In this document: in pieces, positions 42,375-51,136 of the stretch
How positions within the stretch are numbered: position 1 is the first letter of the stretch
Layout of the letters: every line of letters begins with the position of its first letter
Assembly: GCF_003330845.1 (NCBI RefSeq)
Contig: NZ_CP026121.1
Coordinates: forward strand, 6,739,501-6,803,500
Source of the DNA: Streptomyces sp. Go-475
Lineage (GTDB): Bacteria; Actinomycetota; Actinomycetes; Streptomycetales; Streptomycetaceae
Reading direction: 5' to 3'
Length of the DNA: 64,000 nt
Made by a program: the position numbers and the translations under genes
The notes under the pieces: generated by a model
What the model saw: only the letters and a program-made list of their open reading frames with translations
What the model was told of the DNA's origin: nothing
Databases searched by the model: none

Positions 42375-42653
42375 CCCCCGTAAGCCTGTTGCCGCCTGCT
42401 CCGGACCTAGCCCCTCCGAGCTTCAGTCAGTCAGATCATCATACGAAGGGGTGCGGGCATGGTCCGCGACCCATTACCGAACCCTCACCGGCAACCGAAC
42501 TCCCTGTTGCTCGTCATCCCTGTCACCACCGGTGACGCCCGCTGGTCGACCCGTAGGCAAAGGGAGGCGGACCGGTCCGGCACCCACCTGGCTCAGGAGA
42601 CGGCCGGAACGCCGCCGGTCCGACCTTGTGATCGGCGTCACATCGGGACTAGG
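42375..42653. other. Intergenic region between toxin and phosphatase remnant
   Basis: No supported gene. Open frames here show no recognisable protein sequence and read into the remnant downstream. A promoter for the toxin is expected on the minus strand but no clear -35/-10 pair stands out. Confidence 0.4.
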
Positions 42654-43414
42654 GTGAACCGCTTGGGCCTCCTTCCGGTGAGGGAAGTGATCCCGGTGAC
42701 CGTCGCCTGGGACGACATCGGCGGCCTCGTCGATGCCCATGAGCGTTTTATGGCCGGCGCCCACGTCGACCTGCCGTCCGGGCCGCCGCTCGGACTCGGC
42801 GGCATGCCGTTCGAGACGGCCGAGCTCCAACTGGCCGAGGGCAGCCAGCTCGTGCTCTACACCGACGGTCTCGTCGAGGACCGCATGCGGGACATCGACA
42901 CCGGCCTGGACCAGCTGCGGACCGTCCTGGCCCGGGCCGACCGGGCGCCGGAGGAGACCTGCGAGGCGGTCCTCGACGCCCTGCTGCCGGCCCGCCCCAG
43001 CGACGACGTGGCCCTGCTCGTCGCCCGGACGCACGCGCTGGGCCCGGACCAGGTCGCCCAGTGGGACCTGCCGAGCGACCCGGCGGTGGTCTCCCGCTCC
43101 CGCGCCGCCGTCACCGAGCAGCTCGCCGCCTGGGGACTGGACGAACCGGTCTTCACCACCGAGCTCCTCGCCAGCGAACTCGTCACCAACGCCATCCGGC
43201 ACGCGACCGGCCCCGTGCAGCTGCGGCTGCTCCGCGACGCTCGCTGATCTGCGAGGTCTCCGACGCCAGCGGCACCTCGCCCCGCCTGCGCCGCGCCCGC
43301 ACCGAGGACGAGGGCGGCCGCGACCTGTTCATCGTCGCCCAGCTCACCGACCGCTGGGGAACCCGCTACTCACCCGACGGCAAGATCATCTGGACCGAGC
43401 AGCCGCTGCCGTGA
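42654..43414 (+). pseudogene. Broken SpoIIE-type PP2C phosphatase / HATPase protein
   Basis: Only the C-terminal part of a multidomain regulator remains. SGPPLGLGGMPFETAELQLAEGSQLVLYTDGLVEDR is the end of a PP2C/SpoIIE domain. VTEQLAAWGLDEPVFTTELLASELVTNAIRHA is the N-box of an anti-sigma-type HATPase. After RLLRDAR the frame stops at about 43247, while SLICEVSDAS through IIWTEQPLP continues one frame over to 43414. Restoring one base near 43240 (RDRSLICEVSD) would join them. The sensor and most of the phosphatase are missing upstream, so the gene is doubly damaged. Confidence 0.7.
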
Positions 43415-43489
43415 ACCCCGTCTCGGCCGACCGGCGGATCGTTTCCGCCGCGCCTCTTGACGCGGTCCGCACCCGCTCACAGACTGGCT

Positions 43490-43547
43490 TGACTACGTAG
43501 TCATCAGGGGTCGCACATGCTGCGACGCATGCGTGACTACGTAGTCA
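43490..43547 (+). promoter_or_regulatory. Twin perfect operators for the LacI regulator
   Basis: The 14-bp palindrome TGACTACGTAGTCA occurs twice, at 43490-43503 and 43534-43547, 44 bp centre to centre (about four helical turns). Both lie upstream of the lacI-type gene at 43598. The form and pairing are typical of LacI-family operators and imply autoregulation of the whole sugar operon, possibly with looping. Confidence 0.85.
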
Positions 43548-43597
43548 GACAGGCAGCAATGTGACAGTGACGGACGGCCGAACACCTGGGAGCGCCC

Positions 43598-44836
43598 ATG
43601 ACCACGAGCGGAGCCGACGGCCCCCCGGCCGCCGGCGGGCGTCGTCGCCGCGGGCCCGGCATGACCGAGGTCGCCCGGGCCGCCGGGGTGTCGCAGAAGA
43701 CCGTGTCCCGAGTGGTCAACGGCGAGCCGCACGTCAGCCCGGAGGTACGTGACCGCGTCCTCAGGGCCGTCCGCGACCTGGACTACCGCCCCAACACCGC
43801 GGCCCGTGCCCTGCTCCTCGGCCGCTACCGTCGGGTCGGCGTGGTCTCGCTCGGCAGTTCGCTCTACGGCCCGTCGACCCTGCTCATCGCCCTGGAGCGG
43901 GCCATGCAGCGCGCCGGGTACTCCGTCGCGCTGGCCAGCACCCTGGAGGGGCAGCGCGTCTCGGTGGCCGTGGACGCGCTGCTGGAACAGGGCGTGGACG
44001 GGATCGTGCTGTCCGAGCCCATCGACGACGGCACGCCGCTGAGACTGAGCGCGGACGTGCCGGTGGTCAGCCTCGGCGAGGGCGTGGAGCTGACACCGGG
44101 CACGAGCGCCGTGGTCGGCGCCGACGGCGTCACGGCCGCCCGGATCGCCACCGAGCACCTGCTCTCCCTGGGCCACCGCACCGTCTGGCACCTCCCGGGG
44201 CCGCAGGACTGGTGGGCCGCCCGCGACCGCCTGCGCGGCTGGCGGGAGGCCCTCGCCGCCGCCGGCGCGCCGGAGCCGCCCCTGCCGTCACCGGGCGACT
44301 GGAGCCCGGCCTCCGGCTACGCCGCGGGGCGGCAGCTCGCCGAACTCTCCGACGTCACAGCCGTGTTCGCCGCCAACGACGACATGGCCATCGGCGCGCT
44401 GCGCGCGTTCGCCGACGCGGGCCGTGCCGTCCCCGGTGACGTGAGTGTCGTCGGCTACGACGACATCCCCGCCGCCGCCTACCTCTCCCCGCCGCTGACC
44501 ACCGTCCGGCAGAACTTCGCCGCCGTCGCCGACCGCGCCGTCGACGTACTGATCGCCCTGATCGAGGGCCGCCCCGCACCGACCGCACCGGCCGACCTGG
44601 CGGTGGAACTGACCGTACGGGCCTCGACCGGGCCGGTACGCCACCCCGGCCCGCGCCCCACCCCGCACCGGCCCCTGCCCCCCCCCGACCGCCCGCCCCC
44701 ACCGACCGTTGACGCCACGGCCGCCACGGCACCCGCCACCGGCCCGGCGCGCCGTGCCCGCGTGCGCCGTCCGGGACCGCCGCCGCACGCGCCGCCCGCC
44801 CGTCGGGCGTCCACCGGCCCGAGCCGCACCACGTGA
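43598..44836 (+). CDS. LacI-family transcriptional repressor with extended Pro-rich tail
   Basis: 412-aa repressor. The helix-turn-helix is MTEVARAAGVSQKTVSRVVNGEPHVSPEVRDRV at about residues 22-54, with the hinge DYRPNTAARAL. The periplasmic-binding-like core runs to about 345 and includes TAVFAANDDMAIGALRAF and VVGYDDIPAAAYLSPPLTTV. Family members normally end near LTVRAST. Here about 65 further residues, rich in Pro, Arg and Ala, follow, starting at a run of nine C (44678-44686). It probably controls the ABC/GH42 operon downstream; the likely inducer is a galactoside. ATG 43598 has only a weak GGGAG upstream. Confidence 0.88.
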   Translation: MTTSGADGPPAAGGRRRRGPGMTEVARAAGVSQKTVSRVVNGEPHVSPEVRDRVLRAVRDLDYRPNTAARALLLGRYRRVGVVSLGSSLYGPSTLLIALERAMQRAGYSVALASTLEGQRVSVAVDALLEQGVDGIVLSEPIDDGTPLRLSADVPVVSLGEGVELTPGTSAVVGADGVTAARIATEHLLSLGHRTVWHLPGPQDWWAARDRLRGWREALAAAGAPEPPLPSPGDWSPASGYAAGRQLAELSDVTAVFAANDDMAIGALRAFADAGRAVPGDVSVVGYDDIPAAAYLSPPLTTVRQNFAAVADRAVDVLIALIEGRPAPTAPADLAVELTVRASTGPVRHPGPRPTPHRPLPPPDRPPPPTVDATAATAPATGPARRARVRRPGPPPHAPPARRASTGPSRTT

Positions 44837-44846
44837 GGAGCCACGT

Positions 44847-46196
44847 GTGTACACCCCACCGCCCCACGCCCCGCCGACCCGCCGCGCCCTGCTGCGCGGA
44901 GCCCTCGGCCTCGGCACCACCGCCGCACTCGCCGCCTGCGGCGGGGGCAGCACCACGCCCCGCACCTCCGGCGACGTCACCCTCTCCCTGTGGACCCACG
45001 ACCCGGGCTACGAGGCGTTCTTCGCCAAGGGCCTCCCGGAGGCCGACCGCGCCACCGACTTCCGCTACCACCTGAAGGTCACCCGCGCCGGCGCCCCGGA
45101 CATCGTCACCAAGCTGCTCGCCCAGGCCGTCGCCGGCCGCGGCACCCCCGACCTCGTCGGCTTCGAGATCGCCGGCTTCCCGCGCATGCTGCGCGGCGAC
45201 ATCGCCGAGCGGCTGCTGTACGACTTCACCCCCGACATCGAGGCCGTACCCGGCCTCAAGGACGACCTGCTGCCCGCCCGGACCGCCCCCTTCAGCAAGG
45301 ACGGCAGCGTCTACGCCTTCGACTCGGACACCCCGATGGTCGTCTACTTCTACCGCCAGGACCTCTTCGAGAAGTACGGCCTCCCCGAAGACATGGCGAC
45401 CTGGGAGGAGTTCGCCGAGGCCGGCGCCCGGGCGCACCGGGACCACGGGGCCTCGATGTGCGTGGTCTCCACGGTGGGCAGCGACCCGGCCCAGGTCGTG
45501 CAGTCCTTCCAGATGCTGCTCTACCAGCGCGGCGGCACCTTCTTCGACGCCACCGGGAACCTGCGCCTGGACTCGCCCGAGGCCGAGGAGGTGCTGCGGT
45601 TCCTCTGCGAGGGGCTGCGCAGCGGCTTCGCCGTCGAGGTCTCCGACTACTACGGGGCCGGCATGCAGACCGCGCTGAAACGGGGCCGGGTCATCGGCCT
45701 GCCCATGGCCATCTGGTACAAGAACTACGGCCTGGTCACCAACGTGCCCGAGCAGAAGGGCAGATGGCGGGTCCGCGCCCTGCCCCGCTTCGCGGGCGGC
45801 GGCGGGGTGACCGCGGCACTGGGCGGCACCGGCTTCGGCGTCGTCAAGGACAAGGCCAACACCCGGGCGGCCAGGGAGTTCCTCTTCCGGACGTGGCTCA
45901 CCCACGACGGCCAGGTCCGCCGCTTCACCGAGACCGGCTATCTGCCCACCCGCCGCTCTGTCTTCGACGACCCCCGCCTGGGCGCCTACACGGACGACTT
46001 CTGCGGCGGGCAGCGGCTCTTCCGCCTCTACCGCTCCCTGCTGCCCGACGTGCCGCCGTTCCACCAGAGCCCCGACCAGTCGATCCTCTACGACGTGCTC
46101 GGGGGGAACCTGCTGCGGGCGTACCACGGGGATCTGTCGCCGCGTCAGGCGCTGAAGCGGACGGCGGCCGATTTCCGTGATCAGGCCGGGCGGTAG
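44847..46196 (+). CDS. Sugar-binding lipoprotein of an ABC transporter (Tat-type signal)
   Basis: 449-aa solute-binding protein. The signal peptide combines a twin-arginine motif (PTRRALLRGALGLG) with a lipobox LAAC near Cys31, so it should be a Tat-exported lipoprotein. The mature domain shows SBP family 1 features: VTLSLWTHDPGYEAFF, AGRGTPDLVGFEIAGF, and GTGFGVVKDKANTRAAREFLF. GTG 44847 follows GAGGAG by 6 bp, 10 bp after the repressor stop. It feeds the two permeases downstream. The likely ligand is a galactose-containing oligosaccharide, inferred from the GH42 gene. Confidence 0.9.
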   Translation: MYTPPPHAPPTRRALLRGALGLGTTAALAACGGGSTTPRTSGDVTLSLWTHDPGYEAFFAKGLPEADRATDFRYHLKVTRAGAPDIVTKLLAQAVAGRGTPDLVGFEIAGFPRMLRGDIAERLLYDFTPDIEAVPGLKDDLLPARTAPFSKDGSVYAFDSDTPMVVYFYRQDLFEKYGLPEDMATWEEFAEAGARAHRDHGASMCVVSTVGSDPAQVVQSFQMLLYQRGGTFFDATGNLRLDSPEAEEVLRFLCEGLRSGFAVEVSDYYGAGMQTALKRGRVIGLPMAIWYKNYGLVTNVPEQKGRWRVRALPRFAGGGGVTAALGGTGFGVVKDKANTRAAREFLFRTWLTHDGQVRRFTETGYLPTRRSVFDDPRLGAYTDDFCGGQRLFRLYRSLLPDVPPFHQSPDQSILYDVLGGNLLRAYHGDLSPRQALKRTAADFRDQAGR

Positions 46197-46217
46197 TTCG
46201 GATCAGGAGGACCCATC

Positions 46218-47156
46218 ATGACCACCACCGTCACCGGGCCGCCCGGGGCCACGCACGCGCACAGCGCCCCGGGCCGGGAGGAACACCGCCCCCGCCGGGC
46301 CTGGGCGCCCTACCTCTTCGTCTCGCCCTTCTATCTCCTCTACGTCCTGTTCATGCTGGTCCCGGTCGGTGTCTCGCTGTGGCTGAGCCTCACCGAGTGG
46401 GTCGGGCTCGGCACCCCGCACTGGGTGGGGCTGCGCAACTACCGGCTCCTCGCCACCGACATAAGCTTCCACCGGGCCCTCGGCAACACCGCCGTCTTCG
46501 TGCTGGTCGCGGTCTGCCTCGTCGTCCCGCTCGCGCTGCTGATCGCCCAGGCCCTCAACACCCGCGGCCTGCGCGTGCGCGACCTGTGGCGCACAGCCTA
46601 CTTCGTGCCGATCGTGGTCTCCCCGATCCTCGTCGCCCTGATCTTCGGCCTGATCTTCGACCGGCAGTTCGGACTGGCGAACGCGGTGCTGCGCTCCCTG
46701 TTCGGCACCGGCGGCGTCGACTGGCTGGGTGATCCGAGCCTGGCCAAGGTGAGCATCGCCCTGGTCATGCTGTGGCGCTGGACCGGCTATCTCACCGTCT
46801 TCTTCCTCGCGGGGCTGCAGAACGTGCCGCGGGAGCTGTACGAGGCCGCCGCCCTCGACGGGGCCGGGCGGCTGCGCACCTTCACCACCGTCACCCTGCC
46901 GGCGCTGAAGCCGGTGACGGCGTTCGTCGTCGTCACGTCCTTCATCTGCGCGGCCCAGATCTTCGAGGAGCCCTACCTGCTGACCGGCGGCGGGCCGGCC
47001 GAGTCGACCCTCTCGGTGACCATGTTCATCTACCGGGCCGCCTTCCAGCGCCAGCAGTTCGGCTACGCGGCGGCCGCCGCCGTCGTCCTCTTCGTCGTCG
47101 TCTTCGGCCTCAGCCGGCTCGTCAACCGTCTCCTCGGCATCGGGAGGGCCGCCTGA
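46218..47156 (+). CDS. Carbohydrate ABC transporter permease (MalF type)
   Basis: 312-aa permease with six helices starting at YLFVSPFYLLYVLFMLVPVG and the EAA-type loop AAALDGAGRLRTFTTVTLPAL. It starts 21 bp after the binding-protein stop with AGGAGGA upstream. It pairs with the MalG-type subunit that overlaps its stop. The ATPase must come from elsewhere, as for other such Streptomyces importers. Confidence 0.93.
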   Translation: MTTTVTGPPGATHAHSAPGREEHRPRRAWAPYLFVSPFYLLYVLFMLVPVGVSLWLSLTEWVGLGTPHWVGLRNYRLLATDISFHRALGNTAVFVLVAVCLVVPLALLIAQALNTRGLRVRDLWRTAYFVPIVVSPILVALIFGLIFDRQFGLANAVLRSLFGTGGVDWLGDPSLAKVSIALVMLWRWTGYLTVFFLAGLQNVPRELYEAAALDGAGRLRTFTTVTLPALKPVTAFVVVTSFICAAQIFEEPYLLTGGGPAESTLSVTMFIYRAAFQRQQFGYAAAAAVVLFVVVFGLSRLVNRLLGIGRAA

Positions 47157-47974
47157 TGACCCGCGCCCGCCTGCCCCTGTACGTCTTCCTGGTCCTGCTG
47201 TTCGTGGGCTTCCTCGCCCCGCTGGTGTGGGCGCTGAGCGGCTCGCTCAAGCCGCGCGGCGACATCTTCGGCTACCCGCCGGAACTCGTCCCGGACCCCT
47301 TCACCCTCGACAACTACCGCGCCCTGCTCACCGACCAGCCCTTCGGCCGCTGGTTCCTGATGAGCACGGTGGTCGCCGTCGTCGCCACCACCGTGTCCGT
47401 CTTCGTGTGCGCGCTCGCCGGCTACGGCTTCGCCAAGTTCCGCTTCGCCGGCAGGCGGCTGCTGTTCGACGTCATGTTCAGCTCGCTGTCGATCCCGTTC
47501 GCGGTGATCCTCGTGCCGCTGTTCGTGATCCTCGTCAAGACCGGCCTCGGCAGCCCCTGGTTCGCGCTGATCGTGCCCTGGGTGGCGCCCGCCTTCGGGA
47601 TCTTCATGATGCAGCAGTACATCGTGCAGGCCATCCCGGACTCGGTGCTGGAGGCCGCCCGGATCGACGGGGCGAGCGAGTTCGGCATCTTCCGGACCAT
47701 CGTGCTGCCCCTGCTGCGGCCCTCGCTGGGCGCCCTGGCCGTCTGGCAGTTCCTGCAGAGCTATAACAGCTTCCTGTGGCCGCTGGTGCTGGTCTCCGAC
47801 AGCTCCCGGTACACCCTGCCGCTCGGCCTGCAGACGCTGTTCGTGTCGGAGCAGCGGCAGTACGACCTCGTGCTCGCCGGAGCCGTCCTCGCCGTCCTGC
47901 CCGCCGTCGCCCTCTTCGTGCTGCTGCGCAAGCAGCTCCTCGAAGGCCTGTCCACGGGCGCGGTCAAGGGCTGA
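47156..47974 (+). CDS. Carbohydrate ABC transporter permease (MalG type)
   Basis: 272-aa permease beginning MTRARLPLYVFLVLLFVGFL. The EAA loop is AARIDGASEFGIFRTIVLPLL and the C-terminus is KQLLEGLSTGAVKG, both typical of MalG subunits. The ATG shares a base with the preceding TGA (TGATG), so expression is coupled. It is followed 27 bp later by the GH42 gene of the same operon. Confidence 0.93.
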   Translation: MTRARLPLYVFLVLLFVGFLAPLVWALSGSLKPRGDIFGYPPELVPDPFTLDNYRALLTDQPFGRWFLMSTVVAVVATTVSVFVCALAGYGFAKFRFAGRRLLFDVMFSSLSIPFAVILVPLFVILVKTGLGSPWFALIVPWVAPAFGIFMMQQYIVQAIPDSVLEAARIDGASEFGIFRTIVLPLLRPSLGALAVWQFLQSYNSFLWPLVLVSDSSRYTLPLGLQTLFVSEQRQYDLVLAGAVLAVLPAVALFVLLRKQLLEGLSTGAVKG

Positions 47975-48001
47975 CACCCGTCACTCAGCTGAAGGAGAAG
48001 C

Positions 48002-50065
48002 ATGTTCGAGCCGCCCCGACGCGTCCTGTTCGGTGCCGCCTACTACCACGAGTACCAGCCGTACGACCGCCTCAAGGACGACCTCGACCTGATGGCCGAG
48101 GCCCGCTTCACGGTGATCCGCGTCGGCGAGTCCGTGTGGTCCACCTGGGAGCCCGAGAACGGCCGCTTCGACCTCGACTGGCTCCAGCCGGTCCTGGACG
48201 GCGCCCACGAGCGCGGCATCTCGGTGATCCTCGGCACGCCGACGTACGCGGTGCCGCCCTGGCTGGCCCGCCTGTACCCGGAGATCACGGGGGAGACCCG
48301 CACCGGCGAGCGGCTCGGCTGGGGCGCCCGGCAGGAGGTCGACCTCACCCACCCGGCGTTCCGCTTCCACGCCGAGCGGATCATCCGCAGGATCACCGAA
48401 CGCTACGCCGACCACCCCGCGGTCATCGGCTACCAGGTCGACAACGAGCCCGGCCTGCACCTGCTGCACAACCACGGCGTCTTCCAGCGCTTCACCGACG
48501 AACTCCGCGCGCGGTACGGCGACGTGGAGACCCTCAACCGCGAGTGGGGCCTGGTCTACTGGTCGCACCGGCTGTCCACCTGGGCCGACCTGTGGACCCC
48601 CGACGGCAACGCCCAGCCGCAGTACGACCTGGCGTGGCGGCGCTTCCAGGCCCGGCTCGTCACCGAGTTCATCGCCTGGCAGGCGGACATCGTGCGCGAG
48701 TACGCCCGCCCCGGCCAGTTCGTCACCACCTGCATCTCCTACGACCGCCAGGGCGTCGAGGACGACCGGCTCACCGCGCACCTCGACGTCACCGCCGGCA
48801 ACCCGTACTACACGATGCAGGACGCCCTCGCCCTCCCGGACACCGGCGGCGACGGCCAGCACTGGACGACCAACGGCACCTGGGCGCTGTACCGCAGCGC
48901 CGACCGCATGTACTCCTCCCGCCAGGAGCCCTTCCTGGTGACGGAGACCAACGCGCAGGCCATCGGCGGGCCCTGGGACAACCGCCCCGCCTACGACGGC
49001 CAGTGGCGCCAGGCCGCCTGGGCGCTGATCTCCCGGGGCGCGTCGATGATCGAGTACTGGCACTGGCACACCCTGCACTTCGGCGCCGAGACCTACTGGG
49101 GCGGCATCCTCCCGCACAACGGACGCCCCGGCCGCGTCTACCGTGAACTGGCGGCCCTGGGCGACGAGTTGGAGAAGGCCGGTGATCTCGTGGCGGCCCT
49201 CACCCCGGACGCCGACGTCGCCTTCCTCTACGACGGCCCCAGCAAGTGGGCGCTCCAGGGGCAGCCGCCGCTGGCCGACGCCGCCGGGAACCCGGACGGG
49301 CGGTCGTACGAGAGGATCTTCGACGCCTTCTACCGGGGTGCCTTCGACGCGGGGCTCCAGGCGCGCGTGCTGCACCCCGGGCAGCTCCCGGACGCCGACC
49401 TGCCGCCGCTCCTGGTCGTCCCCGCCTACTACGCCGCCGACGACACCGTCCTCGACCGGCTGCGCGCCTACGCCGAGGCCGGCGGCCACCTCGTCCTCGG
49501 CCCCCGCACCGGCTACGGCGACACCGAGGCCCGGGCCCGCACCGACCTCCAGCCGGGGCGGCTCGCGGAGGCGGCCGGGGTGACGTACGACGAATTCAGC
49601 AACCTGCGCGACCCGCTGCCCGTCACCGGCACGGAGTCCCTCCCCCTGCCGGCCGACGCGCACGCCCTGCACTGGGCGGACGGGCTGCGGCCGCGGGGCG
49701 CCGAGACGCTGGCGGCGTACGCGCATCCGCACTTCGGCCGCTGGCCCGCCGTCACCACCCACCGCCACGGCGCCGGGCGCGTCACCTACGTGGGGACCGT
49801 GCCCGACCCGGTCCTCGCCCGGGCCCTGTTCGACCGGTACGCGCCCGACGGCGGCGCCTGGCGCCCGGCGCACCCGAGCGTCACGGCCGCCTCGGCGACC
49901 GCCCGGGACGGCCGCCGCGTGCGCTTCCTGCACAACTGGTCCTGGCAGGAGGTGTCCGTGCCGGTGCCCTCGCCCCTGCGGGACGTGCTGTCGGAGACGG
50001 CGTACGCCGACGCGGTGCCGCTCGGGCCCTGGGACGTCAAGGTGCTCCGCGAGGAGGACGAGTAG
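48002..50065 (+). CDS. Glycoside hydrolase family 42 beta-galactosidase
   Basis: 687-aa cytosolic beta-galactosidase. The GH42 barrel begins FGAAYYHEYQPYDRLKDDLDLM. Acid/base Glu149 lies in GYQVDNEPG and nucleophile Glu315 in LVTETNAQA. The trimerisation (A4-like) domain DVAFLYDGPSKWALQG and a C-terminal beta-domain follow, giving standard family length. It has AAGGAGA upstream and closes the LacI-ABC operon. It would hydrolyse imported galacto-oligosaccharides, for example from plant galactans. Confidence 0.94.
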   Translation: MFEPPRRVLFGAAYYHEYQPYDRLKDDLDLMAEARFTVIRVGESVWSTWEPENGRFDLDWLQPVLDGAHERGISVILGTPTYAVPPWLARLYPEITGETRTGERLGWGARQEVDLTHPAFRFHAERIIRRITERYADHPAVIGYQVDNEPGLHLLHNHGVFQRFTDELRARYGDVETLNREWGLVYWSHRLSTWADLWTPDGNAQPQYDLAWRRFQARLVTEFIAWQADIVREYARPGQFVTTCISYDRQGVEDDRLTAHLDVTAGNPYYTMQDALALPDTGGDGQHWTTNGTWALYRSADRMYSSRQEPFLVTETNAQAIGGPWDNRPAYDGQWRQAAWALISRGASMIEYWHWHTLHFGAETYWGGILPHNGRPGRVYRELAALGDELEKAGDLVAALTPDADVAFLYDGPSKWALQGQPPLADAAGNPDGRSYERIFDAFYRGAFDAGLQARVLHPGQLPDADLPPLLVVPAYYAADDTVLDRLRAYAEAGGHLVLGPRTGYGDTEARARTDLQPGRLAEAAGVTYDEFSNLRDPLPVTGTESLPLPADAHALHWADGLRPRGAETLAAYAHPHFGRWPAVTTHRHGAGRVTYVGTVPDPVLARALFDRYAPDGGAWRPAHPSVTAASATARDGRRVRFLHNWSWQEVSVPVPSPLRDVLSETAYADAVPLGPWDVKVLREEDE

Positions 50066-50192
50066 CAACCACCCGTTCCGCCGGGCGAGTTCCGGCCGCC
50101 CCTTCGCTGGGCATCGTGTCAGGGGCGTGGGCCGCGCCGTCCCGGAGGGGGAGCGGGCGGGCCGTACGGGCCGGGCGAAGGGATGGGAAGCC

Positions 50193-51131
50193 ATGACGTC
50201 ACCGCTGCCCTCGGGAGAGACGCTGTCGCAGCCGGTGCTGAACCCGCCGGCGTCGGTCGCGGTGTTCCTGGTCGCCACGATCGACCCCGGCGGGGAGGCC
50301 GCCGTCCGGGAGGTGCTGGGCTCCCTCGCGGGCCTGGTGCGCTCCGTCGGCTTCCCCAGCCCCGACGGCGGTCTCGGCTGCGTCGCCGGGGTCGGGTCCC
50401 GGGCCTGGGGCCGGGTGTTCGGCGGGCCGCGGCCCGCCGAACTGCACCCCTTCCGCGAACTGGCCGGCCCCCGGCACCACGCCCCGGCCACGCCGGGCGA
50501 CCTGTTCTTCCACCTCAAGGCCGCCCGCACCGACCTGTGCTTCGCCCTCGCCGCCGAGATCGTGCGGCGGCTGCGCGGCGCGGTCACCGTGCGGGACGAG
50601 ACGCAGGCGTTCTCCTACTTCGACTCGCGCAACCTCCTCGGCTTCGTCGACGGCACCGAGAACCCCGTCGGCCCGGCCGCGGCGGACGCGGCCCTGGTGG
50701 GCGAGGAGGATGCCGGCTTCCGGGGCGGCAGTTACGCGCTGGTGCAGAAGTACCTGCACGACGTGGACGCCTGGGAGGCCCTCGCCGTGGAGGCGCAGGA
50801 GAAGGTGATAGGCCGCACCAAGCTCACCAACCTCGAACTGGACGCGCCCGGCTCCCACAAGGACGTCAACACCGTCCTCGGCCCGGACGGCTCCGAGCAG
50901 AAGATACTGCGCTCGGCGATGCCGTTCGGCCGGCCCGGGCACGGGGAGTTCGGCACGTACTTCGTGGCCTACGCGCGCACCCCGGAGATACCCGAGACCA
51001 TGCTGCGCAAGATGTTCCTGGGCGGGCCGGGCTCGGGGCCCGACCCGCTGCTGGACTACTCGCGGGCCGTCACCGGCAGCCTGTTCTTCGTGCCGCCGGC
51101 CGACTTCCTCGAGGCGCTGCCCGAGGGCTGA
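50193..51131 (+). CDS. Dye-decolorizing (DyP-type) heme peroxidase
   Basis: 312-aa heme peroxidase of the DyP family. The distal Asp153 lies in GFVDGTENP, the proximal heme ligand His220 in APGSHKD, and Arg238 in the SEQKILRSAMP segment. There is no Tat signal, so it is the cytosolic (DypB-like) type rather than secreted EfeB. The C-terminus does not show an obvious encapsulin-targeting peptide and no encapsulin gene is adjacent. ATG 50193 follows GAAGGGATGGGAAG. It converges on the MATE gene with a 5-bp gap. Confidence 0.92.
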   Translation: MTSPLPSGETLSQPVLNPPASVAVFLVATIDPGGEAAVREVLGSLAGLVRSVGFPSPDGGLGCVAGVGSRAWGRVFGGPRPAELHPFRELAGPRHHAPATPGDLFFHLKAARTDLCFALAAEIVRRLRGAVTVRDETQAFSYFDSRNLLGFVDGTENPVGPAAADAALVGEEDAGFRGGSYALVQKYLHDVDAWEALAVEAQEKVIGRTKLTNLELDAPGSHKDVNTVLGPDGSEQKILRSAMPFGRPGHGEFGTYFVAYARTPEIPETMLRKMFLGGPGSGPDPLLDYSRAVTGSLFFVPPADFLEALPEG

Positions 51132-51136
51132 CCGGC

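Noticed and set aside
43510..43531. GTCGCA...TGCGAC dyad between the LacI operators as a third operator
   Set aside because: Short 6-bp arms unrelated to the flanking 14-bp palindromes; likely chance.
47981..50587. 868-codon minus-strand frame across the GH42 gene
   Set aside because: Shadow of GH42 and the DyP 5' region, no motif.
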